A DNA stretch of 34,492 nt from an uncultured Prochlorococcus sp. (GCA_902576415.1 CACGVZ010000016.1:1-34492); one strand, 5' to 3'; numbered from the stretch's first letter, positions 12,418 to 20,003 are shown. Translations and numbers: made by a program. Notes: generated by a model not told the origin, from the letters alone.

Positions 12418-12726
12418 CTAGCTTCTCCTTAGCCAACCAGGTGCACCGCCAAACCAATCCGATATATCATCTTCATTAGGGTTGAAATGATTTTCTTTAT
12501 CTAGTCCATCTATACCAAATGACTGTAAGAGGTTATCAATCCCCCCATCATTTTTCGTACCATTCCTTCTAAAACTGTTAGCTTTTTTCAGCCAAAGAGA
12601 AATTGTAGAGTTATGGTGTGCAAATTTCTCGACATATATTCTTTCTTCTAATGTAATTGATTTATCTTGAGCAATTTTTTTAATTATTCCTTGGATTTTT
12701 AGTCTTTTTGAATTACTAAGAAGCAT
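12418..12726 (-). CDS. Conserved-looking hypothetical protein (102 aa)
   Basis: A soluble protein. Its N-terminal half (about 1-55) is helical and basic (SNSKRLKIQGIIKKIAQDKS and onward). Its C-terminal half is acidic and Gly/Asn rich, ending DISDWFGGAPGWLRRS. The SITLEERIYVEKFAHH stretch suggests a helical bundle. The GAPGWLRRS tail looks like a conserved terminal motif. I do not recognise the family. It stands alone on the minus strand. Confidence 0.65.
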   Translation of the reverse strand: MLLSNSKRLKIQGIIKKIAQDKSITLEERIYVEKFAHHNSTISLWLKKANSFRRNGTKNDGGIDNLLQSFGIDGLDKENHFNPNEDDISDWFGGAPGWLRRS

Positions 12727-12980
12727 TTTGCGATTAATTCATTATTCTTCTTATAGGAAGGATTACTAAATATATCTTGTCAATGTTAATTTCAACAAAT
12801 TAACTACTTTAAGAGGTTCTTAAGCAATAAAAGTCTTAAGACACTAAAAAAAGGGATCAATAAGTTACTTATGATACTTTTATTCATTTATCAAACTTAT
12901 AATTCCCGCAAATTAGATAAAAAAAATCAATCCATTCTCAAAGACATTTTAAAATTTAAGAAAAGTCCATTCAATTGTTG

Positions 12981-13020
12981 CATAATAGTAAATCTGTACT
13001 AGTATTAGTACAGATGTATT
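12981..13020 (+). promoter_or_regulatory. Promoter with LexA-box-like operator and perfect palindrome
   Basis: A CATAAT -10-like box (12981-12986) is followed by the perfect palindrome CTGTACTA-4-TAGTACAG (12994-13013). Overlapping its right arm is AGTACAGATGTATT (13007-13020), which fits the cyanobacterial LexA consensus RGTACNNNDGTWCB at 13 of 14 positions. The start codon of the next gene is at 13029, so a bound repressor would cover the transcription start region. The rest of the 300-base gap (12727-12980) is A+T rich with no convincing gene. Confidence 0.45.
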
Positions 13021-13028
13021 GTTAAGAC

Positions 13029-13235
13029 ATGAAAGTGATTTCATCTTCTCCTTATGCCCCTTTTAATTCAAAAGAGTGGAATTCTCTAATAAGCAAAAAT
13101 GTAAAGTTTGAAAATACTCCAATAAAGATTCAAAAAAAATTTTATAGAACTTTTACTCTAAAAAAGACTGAAAAAGATAAACTTTTGCAAGAGAAGAATG
13201 GATTGCACCAACAAATGCAACTCGTATTCGGATAG
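13029..13235 (+). CDS. Small basic hypothetical protein, putatively LexA-controlled (68 aa)
   Basis: A soluble, Lys-rich protein starting MKVISSSPYAPFNSKEW and ending EKNGLHQQMQLVFG, with no membrane span, no Cys and no recognised domain. The central KKFYRTFTLKKTEKDKLLQEK region is strongly basic and likely helical. The operator-like palindrome directly upstream suggests induction by DNA damage. Small proteins in SOS regulons include division inhibitors and recombination modulators. That role here is inference only. Confidence 0.65.
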   Translation: MKVISSSPYAPFNSKEWNSLISKNVKFENTPIKIQKKFYRTFTLKKTEKDKLLQEKNGLHQQMQLVFG

Positions 13236-13325
13236 AAAAATATTAACTAACAATCTTTTTATTGAATATTATTTTACGAGATCCAATTTTTTGTTAGATT
13301 AGTAGAAATACAAGAAGGATTTAAT

Positions 13326-13616
13326 TTGGCTGTTGATCGAGAACTTTTAAAAGAAGTTACCCAAGAACTTTGGAATACCGTAAAAAAACTAAGACCTGAA
13401 ATAGATCGGCAAACTCGACTTCAATTAGTTTTAAAGGCCTTATTAACTATTGGAGATTTACCAGATCAAATGCAAGCTGCCATGGTAGTAGGTGTTTGCG
13501 CAGAAATGGATAAAAGTGATGTTGATAATGTTGAATCTAATTCACAAACTAAAGATATAAGCGGAGTTGATACTTCTACAGGCAGAAAAGTAGTTAGAAG
13601 AAGTTCAGCTAAATAA
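13326..13616 (+). CDS. Conserved-looking helical protein (96 aa)
   Basis: The start is TTG at 13326, with AGGA about 5 bases upstream (AAGGATTTAATTTGG), so a TTG start is supported. The first 60 residues are helical (AVDRELLKEVTQELWNTVKK, then LRPEIDRQTRLQLVLKALL). The tail from about 65 is Ser/Asp/Thr rich and disordered, ending GRKVVRRSSAK. There is no membrane span. It follows the putative LexA-controlled gene by about 90 bases on the same strand and may share its transcript. The family is not recognised. Confidence 0.7.
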   Translation: MAVDRELLKEVTQELWNTVKKLRPEIDRQTRLQLVLKALLTIGDLPDQMQAAMVVGVCAEMDKSDVDNVESNSQTKDISGVDTSTGRKVVRRSSAK

Positions 13617-13627
13617 ACTTCAAACGA

Positions 13628-13831
13628 TCATCCTTTAATTTTCTTTGATTCGTTTTTGTTAAGTCTATTGAATAGGTAATATGAAATTACAAGTAAGAGA
13701 GGAACGAATATTGAATGCAAAGTCATCATTAATTCTGTTTGGCCCATTCCTATAAGATTTGACTCGTTTGGAAGTTGTTCTGACCAAGTGCCAACTAAAT
13801 GCCAGGCTTGAGGAATTGATAAGAAAAACAT
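13628..13831 (-). CDS. Small membrane protein (67 aa)
   Basis: The N-terminal part (MFFLSIPQAWHLVGTWSEQL) is partly hydrophobic. A clear membrane helix lies at about residues 35-55 (MMTLHSIFVPLLLVISYYLF), followed by a basic tail NRLNKNESKKIKG. The tail should be cytoplasmic. It converges with the 96-residue gene at 12 bases. Function is unknown. Confidence 0.6.
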   Translation of the reverse strand: MFFLSIPQAWHLVGTWSEQLPNESNLIGMGQTELMMTLHSIFVPLLLVISYYLFNRLNKNESKKIKG

Positions 13832-13948
13832 ATAAGAGCTATAAGTTAAGTTTATGTTCAGATAAAGACTATCATTACTGAACGTTTTTGCTTTCTTTAT
13901 TCTTATTTCTTAACTAAGTATTTGTAGAGTTATAAAAAATAACTTGAT

Positions 13949-15478
13949 TCATAAATTTATTTTCTTAAGAAGAGTTTTAAACTCTTTTTTACCAATAATT
14001 TTTTCAGCTGCGTAAGCGCCACTTGCTGAAACAGCAGGAATTCCAATACCTGGAAACGTACTTGCGCCGCAAGTAAATAAATTTTTCACTGGAGTTTTGC
14101 AGCCTGGGAAAAGACCTTTTGCTGCAGATAATGCAGGGCCGTAACTACCGCAATAGGTATTGGTGAATTTTTTATGAGTGATTGGGGTTCCTAGCATCTT
14201 TAAATCAATCCTTTCATCTATATCAGGGATGAATTTTCGCACTGCATTAAGGAATATTGAACATCTTTCTTCTTTCAAATTTCTATATTCTAATTCCTTT
14301 GGATTTAGGTTTTCCCAAATTTCCCAAGGTTCATTTGCGGGAGTATATCCATGAAGAACATGTTTTCCTTCAGGGGCCATATTTTTATCTAAAACAGATG
14401 GGATTGAAAATACGACTATATTTCTTTCTGCGGTTATACCTTTTTTCCACTCATCAACATGTATTGCATGTATTGGCAAATTTTCAAGACCATCAGCATC
14501 AAAACCTAGATGTATATGAAGGAAAGAATCACATTTATTAGGGTTCAAAACTTTTGTATTCCATTTTTTTGAAATTTCATTTGGAATTAACTTTTTTAAA
14601 TTCCAAACATCAGTATTCGTGACAACAGATTCACAACTATAACTAGAACCATTATTCAGAGTTATACCTGTGGCTAGATTTTTATTGAAGTTAATTGTCT
14701 TTACTCTCGAAGAAAGAATTAATTCTCCTCCATTTTTTTTAAATCCATTAATTAAAGCTTTTACGATAGATTCACTACCTCCTTTGGGGTATTCAAGGTA
14801 TGAATTTGGTTCAAACCATTCGTTAAATAAAGTAGCCATCGCAGCTGTATTTGTATCATGCATTGACATGCCACTTATCAAAAAGCTCAATAAATCAACC
14901 CAATTCCTGAGAAAAGGATCCTCTAGATGATTATTTACTAAATTCCCAAAACCTTTATTAATTTTTGGTATTTGATTGATATTAGGTAAAAATTTTGAGG
15001 TTAAATTTATTAAATCTAAGAAATTTATTGATTCGGGAGAAAATGAGAGTAAAGGTATTTCATTTATTATTTGGCTAAGAGGTTTTATTCCAGAAATAAA
15101 TGATTCCCATTCTTTAACAGATTTCTCACCTCTTAAAGTTTTAATAGTATGTTTAAAAGGTTCTTCCCCCACATCAAGATTAAAATTGCCTTCTGGGACA
15201 ATTACTTGCCAACCTTTGTATTGAAATAGTTCAACTTCTTCATCAAGTAATTTAAGAATTTGCCCTAGGGGATTAGTTGTAGGCCATTTACCTATTCCAC
15301 TCCACAATGAAGGACCTGATTCGAAAGTGTAACCATTTCTTCTGAAACTGTGGGCTACACCTCCTGGCTGGCTATGAGCTTCACATATAAGAACTTTTTT
15401 ACCTGATAAAGCAAGAATCGAACCGCAACATAGGCCTCCTATTCCACTACCGACTATTACAACATCGTACTTTTTCAT
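13949..15478 (-). CDS. FAD-dependent carotenoid isomerase / desaturase-like oxidoreductase (CrtH family)
   Basis: 509 residues. The N-terminal dinucleotide motif VVIVGSGIGGLCCGSILAL (about 6-24), with the acid ending the beta strand (CEAHSQPGG), binds FAD. The C terminus NLFTCGASTFPGIGIPAVSAS is the second FAD motif of the CrtI/CrtH/retinol-saturase superfamily. The length of about 500 fits CrtH (prolycopene cis-trans isomerase). Prochlorococcus makes carotenoids by the poly-cis route, so an isomerase is expected, but related paralogues exist and I cannot decide which one this is. It is probably membrane-associated without a true span. Two reading frames on the other strand inside it are shadows. 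Confidence 0.85.
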   Translation of the reverse strand: MKKYDVVIVGSGIGGLCCGSILALSGKKVLICEAHSQPGGVAHSFRRNGYTFESGPSLWSGIGKWPTTNPLGQILKLLDEEVELFQYKGWQVIVPEGNFNLDVGEEPFKHTIKTLRGEKSVKEWESFISGIKPLSQIINEIPLLSFSPESINFLDLINLTSKFLPNINQIPKINKGFGNLVNNHLEDPFLRNWVDLLSFLISGMSMHDTNTAAMATLFNEWFEPNSYLEYPKGGSESIVKALINGFKKNGGELILSSRVKTINFNKNLATGITLNNGSSYSCESVVTNTDVWNLKKLIPNEISKKWNTKVLNPNKCDSFLHIHLGFDADGLENLPIHAIHVDEWKKGITAERNIVVFSIPSVLDKNMAPEGKHVLHGYTPANEPWEIWENLNPKELEYRNLKEERCSIFLNAVRKFIPDIDERIDLKMLGTPITHKKFTNTYCGSYGPALSAAKGLFPGCKTPVKNLFTCGASTFPGIGIPAVSASGAYAAEKIIGKKEFKTLLKKINL

Positions 15479-15517
15479 TAAATATTTACTTTACTCTTCT
15501 CGCAAAACTAATTAGTT

Positions 15518-15628
15518 TTAGACAAATGTATTAGTTGAAGTTGTAATACTTAGTACAACAGCTAGGAAAAAAATGTAAGGGACTGCTTTTAGAGGAATGT
15601 ATCCTTGGCTTTTAGAAATAAAATCCAT
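15518..15628 (-). CDS. Tiny membrane protein upstream of the CrtH-like gene (36 aa)
   Basis: MDFISKSQGYIPLKAVPYIF followed by FLAVVLSITTSTNTFV. A polar N terminus with Lys is followed by one hydrophobic helix (about 14-29). It lies about 40 bases upstream of the CrtH-like gene in the same direction and may be co-transcribed. Function is unknown. Confidence 0.5.
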   Translation of the reverse strand: MDFISKSQGYIPLKAVPYIFFLAVVLSITTSTNTFV

Positions 15629-15799
15629 TGATTTAGTAACTTTATGTAAATATAATAACGAGATATTGTTCCTTATGTGTGCCATAAAATTATTTTTTTG
15701 GAAATATTTTGAAATAAAGAAATCTTTTTGGAGATATTTTTAACTACGAACATTTTTTTAAAGTTATCTTAGTATTTGATTCTTAGATTAAAATCTAGT

Positions 15800-16285
15800 A
15801 TGAAACAATTTCCTGATATTAATGAGATAAAACTTTTAGAAAAAAATTCTCAAAAAAACGGTAGCGGAATTTTATATGAGGAATTGTTAGGAATATGGAA
15901 GTTTAAGTATGTATGGGGAAAGGAGTCAGATGAAATAAAAAATATACCCAGTTCTATTCTCCAAGTATTGTCGGCAAGACTCGAATTAAAAAGTAAAAAT
16001 AAAGAGGATCAAATAAATTATGAAATAAAAAATTCAATTAATTTCGGATTATTAAATATTACTTTTATAGGTAGTGCAGAATTAAAAGGGATTAGACCTT
16101 TGTTGGCTTTTTATTTTGAAAAATTGAAAATTAGTATTAGTAGTTTTCCAGTATTTAATAAGGAATTAAAAAAACCAGAAGAAAAAAAAATGCCTTTTTT
16201 CTCTCTTGTAGGAATTAGCACTAAAGATAATTGGTTATGTGCTCGAGGAAGGGGCGGAGGGCTTGCAATATGGGTTAAGTCTTAA
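15800..16285 (+). CDS. Fibrillin / plastid-lipid-associated (PAP)-like protein
   Basis: 161 residues from ATG 15800 (MKQFPDINEIKLLEK). A TTG 24 bases upstream is in frame but has no better ribosome site. The pattern resembles the PAP/fibrillin fold: LLGIWKFKYVWG near the start, an amphipathic beta-rich middle (INFGLLNITFIGSAELKG), and a terminal DNWLCARGRGGGLAIW. In cyanobacteria such proteins associate with thylakoids and lipids during light stress. The match is by pattern only and some signature positions differ, so other beta-barrel lipid-binding families remain possible. Confidence 0.55.
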   Translation: MKQFPDINEIKLLEKNSQKNGSGILYEELLGIWKFKYVWGKESDEIKNIPSSILQVLSARLELKSKNKEDQINYEIKNSINFGLLNITFIGSAELKGIRPLLAFYFEKLKISISSFPVFNKELKKPEEKKMPFFSLVGISTKDNWLCARGRGGGLAIWVKS

Positions 16286-16286
16286 T

Positions 16287-16502
16287 TTAGTGATATTCTC
16301 CTGGATGATCTACCTTTCTTACGGTAACTTTATCAACTTTTTGTCCATTAAATCTTAAGAGATCATCTCCGGAAAAGTCATAACCTAAGCGTTGACCAAT
16401 TAGGGCTACATCATCCGCTGTAGAGGAGGATGTAACATGCTTTTTTAAGTCTTCATCAGATTGCATCTTGATTAAAAATTTTCTTATTTCAGAAAAACTC
16501 AT
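16287..16502 (-). CDS. Nif11-domain peptide
   Basis: 71 residues. MSFSEIRKFLIKMQSDEDLK, then a helix and IGQRLGYDFSGDDLLRF, matches the Nif11 pattern (a helix ending in a K-x-x-SD-x-x-L-like motif, then a G-x-D-F-x-x-DL motif). Nif11-type sequences act as leaders of ribosomal peptides in some cyanobacteria (the prochlorosin family). Here no Gly-Gly cleavage site or Cys-rich core follows and the tail is short and charged (VTVRKVDHPGEYH), so it is probably a stand-alone Nif11 protein of unknown role. It ends 2 bases from the fibrillin-like stop codon, convergently. Confidence 0.75.
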   Translation of the reverse strand: MSFSEIRKFLIKMQSDEDLKKHVTSSSTADDVALIGQRLGYDFSGDDLLRFNGQKVDKVTVRKVDHPGEYH

Positions 16503-16593
16503 TACTAGAATTTGATTGATTGATGTAAAAGAAATTTATAAAATCTTTTTCTTAGTAAGAACAAGATAATTAGATAATCATTATACTATTTTT

Positions 16594-16911
16594 ATGACTT
16601 ACTTATTCCTCTATATAGTTGGCATAATTTTAATATGGTGGATATATCGTGTTGGTTGGCTTGAGGCGCTCAAAACAGTAGTTAAAGTTTTAGTCCCCTC
16701 AGCGCTTATTATTTTATTTAACATAAAAGCAGGAAGATTACTTTTTAAAAGTCCTGTAGTCGGATTATTAAGCGCTTTGCCCACCTCTATTTTTATTTTT
16801 AGAGGTTCATTGCCTTTAGTTAGTTATATAAATAACTGGATTGAAAATAAAATAAATAAGTATGATGATTCGGAAGTTATAGATACTGATTCTGTGCCTT
16901 TAGATGATTAA
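16594..16911 (+). CDS. Small integral membrane protein (105 aa)
   Basis: About three hydrophobic segments lie at residues 2-22 (LFLYIVGIILIWWIYRVGW), 29-45 and 55-77. The C-terminal tail is acidic and polar, ending DTDSVPLDD. Weak resemblance to cyanobacterial proteins fused to or next to J-domains was considered but no HPD motif is present. It converges with the 130-residue gene. Function is unknown. Confidence 0.65.
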   Translation: MTYLFLYIVGIILIWWIYRVGWLEALKTVVKVLVPSALIILFNIKAGRLLFKSPVVGLLSALPTSIFIFRGSLPLVSYINNWIENKINKYDDSEVIDTDSVPLDD

Positions 16912-16922
16912 TTTAATTTAAT

Positions 16923-17315
16923 TCAATCGAAGCCAAGAAATAATTCTTTGTGTACAACAAGAACATCAAATAAAGTTGTTCCATGAATAGGACTTAATGG
17001 GATTTTGTCTACATTTAATGCTTCTGCACAAATTAAATGAGCATCCCATTTTGTATTGTGATCACTTATTTCAATTGACCATTCAATTACTTTTTTGAAA
17101 TGATCTGGCATCTCTGAACCAATTTTTCTGCAAATTTGACATAGAACTGACAAAAGAGGAGGTTTTGATGGCCTTTTTAAATCTTTAATAAGACTAGGTT
17201 GTGTAAAAACACTTGTATAGCGGATGTAGTCTATCAATTCATATTCTTCTTTAGTAAGAGCTGCTTTATCTAATGCTCTTTCAAATTCGTCTATGGGGGT
17301 TATGGGCCTATCCAA
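16923..17315 (-). CDS. Conserved-looking cytoplasmic protein downstream of tatA (130 aa)
   Basis: A soluble protein starting MDRPITPIDEFERALDKAAL and ending VVHKELFLGFD. The centre has LLSVLCQICRKIGSEMPDHF, with two Cys spaced as C-x-x-C, and a Trp-containing helix. It starts 4 bases after the tatA stop, so it is almost certainly in an operon with tatA. The C-x-x-C could bind metal or be redox active. The family is not recognised. Confidence 0.75.
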   Translation of the reverse strand: MDRPITPIDEFERALDKAALTKEEYELIDYIRYTSVFTQPSLIKDLKRPSKPPLLSVLCQICRKIGSEMPDHFKKVIEWSIEISDHNTKWDAHLICAEALNVDKIPLSPIHGTTLFDVLVVHKELFLGFD

Positions 17316-17319
17316 GATA

Positions 17320-17586
17320 TTATTTTTTGCTGTTTTCTGAATCTATTTTTTCTTGATTAATTTCGTTGGTTTGATTGCTTTCTATAGATTTAGGAGATTC
17401 ATCTTTATCTTCTTCGTTCATAACTTGGTCGATTTCACTTTGAAATTCATTCGATGCTTTTTTAAGACTTTTCAAAGTTTTACCAAGTTGTTTCCCTAAT
17501 TCTGGAAGCTTTTTTGGACCAAAAATTAAAAGAGCTAAGATAAGTATTACAGTAACTTCAGGCAAACCTACACCAAAAATATTCAT
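17320..17586 (-). CDS. tatA: Twin-arginine translocase subunit TatA/TatB
   Basis: 88 residues. A single N-terminal membrane helix (about 6-19) is followed by the diagnostic FGPKKLPELGKQLGKTLKSL amphipathic helix and a long acidic, disordered tail. TatA oligomerises to form the pore for export of folded proteins across the thylakoid and plasma membranes. The short helix and the FGPKKLPELG hinge fit TatA; cyanobacterial TatA and TatB are hard to tell apart. The MNIFGVGLPE start is standard. Confidence 0.93.
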   Translation of the reverse strand: MNIFGVGLPEVTVILILALLIFGPKKLPELGKQLGKTLKSLKKASNEFQSEIDQVMNEEDKDESPKSIESNQTNEINQEKIDSENSKK

Positions 17587-17677
17587 AACTGATAACTATT
17601 TAACTAATTAGGAAATCTACTATTAAATATAGTCAAATCATGTGAAAATTTCATTCTCGGAAGAGCTTTTTTTAATA

Positions 17678-17821
17678 TTAAAAAATTTTGAAAAATATTA
17701 TTGTTATTAATACTCCTTTAAAGAAAACTAACCAAAGTAATTGATAATCACTTAATTTGAATTTTTTTTGGTACCAATTTATAAGAGTTTTATGTTTGTC
17801 TATTAATTTTCTAATTTTCAC
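17678..17821 (-). CDS. Small membrane protein, GTG start (47 aa)
   Basis: The frame reads MKIRKLIDKHKTLINWYQKK, then FKLSDYQLLWLVFFKGVLI and a short hydrophobic end. A strongly basic amphipathic N terminus precedes one helix (about 27-46). The LSDYQLLWLVFFKG stretch looks like a conserved motif of a small picocyanobacterial family. It lies upstream of tatA, same strand, about 90 bases away. Function is unknown. Confidence 0.55.
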   Translation of the reverse strand: MKIRKLIDKHKTLINWYQKKFKLSDYQLLWLVFFKGVLITIIFFKIF

Positions 17822-17992
17822 CGAGATTATTTATTACTAGCACTTATTTTATCTTAATTTCTTTTATTATTATTTTATAGAAATCCTAGATTCAATCCAT
17901 AATAGATTATTCTATTAAATTTTAATCTTTTTCTAAATTAATTTTTTTCTAAACTATTGAAACTATTCCCTATATATCTACTACCCTAAAAA

Positions 17993-18232
17993 ATGAAGTA
18001 CTTATTTGTTGTTTTTTACCTTTTTTTTCTAATTAATCCAGCTAAAGCCGTTACAACAAAAATGTTTAAAGTATTGGATACTTGTGCAAGATATAGACTC
18101 GGTGAGATTAATGCTAATCAGGCTATAGAAAAACTAAAATTAAAATTAACGAATTCTTCCACTAGTGAGTCAAAGGACCTAGTAAAAAAATATTGCTCAG
18201 TGTTTACTCCAAATGAAAAAATTGAATTTTAA
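17993..18232 (+). CDS. Small secreted protein (79 aa)
   Basis: A clear signal peptide covers residues 1-19 (MKYLFVVFYLFFLINPAKA), with a likely cut after AKA. The mature part has about 60 residues with two Cys (in VLDTCARYRLGEI and KKYCSVFTP) that could form a disulphide in the periplasm. The CARYRLGEINANQAIEKL pattern is seen in other small secreted picocyanobacterial proteins, from memory. Function is unknown. Confidence 0.7.
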   Translation: MKYLFVVFYLFFLINPAKAVTTKMFKVLDTCARYRLGEINANQAIEKLKLKLTNSSTSESKDLVKKYCSVFTPNEKIEF

Positions 18233-18252
18233 TCTTAGCAATACATATTTAA

Positions 18253-18384
18253 TTATTCTTTTTTTGAATAACCTTTAGCTTTGTTTCGTATTTCTTTAAC
18301 TTTTTTAAAATTAGTTATTTTTAAGTTCAAAATAACTCCCAAAAAAAGAATAAGAAATAAAAAAATATAAATTATTAATTCCAT
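18253..18384 (-). CDS. Tiny single-span membrane protein (43 aa)
   Basis: MELIIYIFLFLILFLGVILN is an almost uniform membrane helix (1-20), followed by a basic helix of about 20 residues (KITNFKKVKEIRNKAKG) and a Lys-rich end. This anchor-plus-basic-tail layout fits a membrane-tethered, cytoplasmic helix. It is not recognised. Confidence 0.5.
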   Translation of the reverse strand: MELIIYIFLFLILFLGVILNLKITNFKKVKEIRNKAKGYSKKE

Positions 18385-18537
18385 ATTATTGAATCAATAA
18401 ATTCACCCTAGTTTATTTCAATAATTTTTTAGTATCTTTTAAAACAAAAAAACTGAATTTAATATCAGTTATTTACTTTATGGCCACAAAAAAAACATAT
18501 TAACCTCTAATATATAACTTTATAAGAACTGTTTGTT

Positions 18538-18987
18538 GTGCAGATTGGAGATAAAATTCCAGAATTTTCCTTACTGGATCAAAATGGAGTTAAAAGATCA
18601 AATAAGGGATTAAAAAGTCCCCTCGTTTTGTTTTTTTATCCAAAAGATGATACGCCAGGTTGCACTATAGAAGTTTGTGGCTTTAGAGATAAATATGACT
18701 TATTTAAAGTTTTAGGTGCGCAAGTTTGGGGAGTAAGCAATGGAAGTACCTCAAGTCATTTGGCATTTGCTAATAAAAATAAATTACAATATCCACTACT
18801 TTGCGACACGAATGACTCTCTTAGAAAGACTTTTAAAGTTCCTAAAGTATTAGGTTTTATGGATGGTAGGGTAACTTACGTTATTGATCGCAAAGGGACA
18901 GTTAGGCATATTTTTAGAGATTTATTGAATGGTCCTGAACACATTAAAGAGGCTATTAGAGTACTTAAGGAAATACAAAATCAATAA
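18538..18987 (+). CDS. bcp: Peroxiredoxin, PrxQ/Bcp type
   Basis: A 149-residue thiol peroxidase that reduces H2O2 and organic hydroperoxides using thioredoxin. Peroxidatic Cys42 lies in the active-site motif FYPKDDTPGCT, and resolving Cys47 follows five residues later (CTIEVC), which defines the atypical 2-Cys PrxQ group. The start is GTG at 18538. There is no signal peptide, so it is cytosolic. It fits the oxidative-stress theme of the window. Confidence 0.93.
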   Translation: MQIGDKIPEFSLLDQNGVKRSNKGLKSPLVLFFYPKDDTPGCTIEVCGFRDKYDLFKVLGAQVWGVSNGSTSSHLAFANKNKLQYPLLCDTNDSLRKTFKVPKVLGFMDGRVTYVIDRKGTVRHIFRDLLNGPEHIKEAIRVLKEIQNQ

Positions 18988-19001
18988 ATTATTATTCAAA
19001 T

Positions 19002-19039
19002 AATTTGTGATTAATAACTTAATTTGTGATTAATAACTT
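19002..19039. repeat. Tandem duplication of 19 bases
   Basis: AATTTGTGATTAATAACTT occurs twice in direct tandem with no mismatch (19002-19020 and 19021-19039), between the peroxiredoxin and the next gene. It has no link to a tRNA or integrase. It is probably a recent replication-slippage event. Confidence 0.8.
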
Positions 19040-19073
19040 TTGTTTTATTATGGTGTCAGTTTTTTTTTAACAT

Positions 19074-19346
19074 ATGAAGAAAATTGGAATGCAGGCTGTT
19101 GATCTTGCTATTCAAAATGGAGTGGATCTTGACGGTACACCAATCCCTCAAAAAATGCTAGATCTATACAACAGAATTATGGATGAGGAGAATAAAAGAC
19201 AAAGGAGTGGTGTTAAAAAATCAATGAGAAATAGATGCGTCAAAACGGGTTCTAAGCATTTTGATAAAGAGACATTGAATCAATTATTAATAGATTCTGG
19301 TTGGGAAGGTCTTAAAGAAAAGGAAATTTTATTTTTTTATAACTAA
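19074..19346 (+). CDS. Hypothetical protein (90 aa)
   Basis: A basic, soluble protein starting MKKIGMQAVDLAIQNGVDLD with TPIPQKMLDLYNRIMDEENK, then a Lys/Arg-rich segment (RQRSGVKKSMRNRCVKTG) and a C-terminal helix ending EKEILFFYN. The charged middle could bind nucleic acid. It resembles small proteins common in Prochlorococcus but no family is recognised. It starts about 35 bases after the tandem repeat. Confidence 0.65.
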   Translation: MKKIGMQAVDLAIQNGVDLDGTPIPQKMLDLYNRIMDEENKRQRSGVKKSMRNRCVKTGSKHFDKETLNQLLIDSGWEGLKEKEILFFYN

Positions 19347-19451
19347 AAAAAATTTTTTTTAATTATCTTAAAAATCATTTATGGTAACTATCTATTTAAA
19401 TTAAGAAGCTGAGAACTAATAAAATATTTTTTTAGATCTAATTTTTTTGAA

Positions 19452-19796
19452 TTATTTAAACCATCCTTTTTTTTTAGAGGAAATTATTTTCTCTTTTTCG
19501 GCTTTTGTTTTATTACTTGCTTTTTTGAATGCAAAGTTGGCTTCTATAACTGTAACTATTGATATAAAAAAAAGACCAGAAATTCCAATTATTTGTTCAC
19601 TTTGAGAGGGATCCGAATCTCCTTGTAAAAAAAAACCTAAAGCGAACCATGCAGTACTAGCAGTGATGGTAAAAAAGTAGGGTTTCCATCTTCTTTGATA
19701 TAAGTAACCCGATCCTAAACCAGGTAGAAAATTTAAAAAAGATGCTACCCACCCTTTTGAAGATGCAAGTATTTCGTCTCTTGAGGGATAAGACAT
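19452..19796 (-). CDS. Small membrane protein (114 aa)
   Basis: Two or three hydrophobic segments lie at about 15-30 (WVASFLNFLPGLGSGYLYQ), 40-58 and 70-90. The NFLPGLGSGYLYQRRW motif (Pro-Gly-x-Gly-x-x-Tyr) recalls TM2-like or related small membrane proteins. The C terminus is a Lys-rich cytoplasmic tail (KKASNKTKAEKEKIISSKKK). Function is unknown. Confidence 0.7.
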   Translation of the reverse strand: MSYPSRDEILASSKGWVASFLNFLPGLGSGYLYQRRWKPYFFTITASTAWFALGFFLQGDSDPSQSEQIIGISGLFFISIVTVIEANFAFKKASNKTKAEKEKIISSKKKGWFK

Positions 19797-19801
19797 CTAT
19801 A

Positions 19802-19906
19802 TTAGGTATTTATTAAATGTGAATTTATATACGCAAAAGATATTGCTGCACAAATTACCCAGCTAAAGGGTAAGAACATTCTTATTTTTTCTTTATTGTT
19901 GTTCAT
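19802..19906 (-). CDS. Tiny single-span membrane protein (34 aa)
   Basis: MNNNKEKIRMFLPFSWVICA followed by AISFAYINSHLINT. A polar, basic N terminus is followed by one helix (about 11-27). It stops 5 bases before the start of the 114-residue membrane gene on the same strand, so the two are probably co-expressed. No strong ribosome site was seen. Function is unknown. Confidence 0.5.
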   Translation of the reverse strand: MNNNKEKIRMFLPFSWVICAAISFAYINSHLINT

Positions 19907-19969
19907 TTTTTAATTATGGAAAATATTTTTAAAATCTGTGGATTTAATGGATTTCTTAAGATTAAAAGA

Positions 19970-20003
19970 ATTAAAAAAGACGGTTAAAAACCGTCTTTGG
20001 AAA
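19970..20003 (-). terminator. Terminator of the coiled-coil gene
   Basis: AAAGACGG, a 7-base loop and CCGTCTTT form a perfect 8-bp hairpin (19976-19998). On the minus strand it is followed by a run of T, so it ends the gene whose stop codon is at 20026. Confidence 0.8.

Noticed and set aside
12179..12457. 92-residue minus-strand frame
   Set aside because: It overlaps the better-supported gene at 12418-12726 and the product is low-complexity in its second half; the plus-strand 37-residue frame inside looks more protein-like.
12871..13002. 43-residue plus-strand frame (starts MILLFIYQTYNSRK)
   Set aside because: It runs across the promoter and operator-like palindrome of the next gene and has the composition expected by chance in A+T-rich DNA.
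14257..15224. Plus-strand frames inside the CrtH-like gene
   Set aside because: They are antisense shadows of a long, well-supported gene.
19002..19039. Tandem repeat as an attachment site
   Set aside because: No tRNA, integrase or mobile element is adjacent, and the copies are directly joined.
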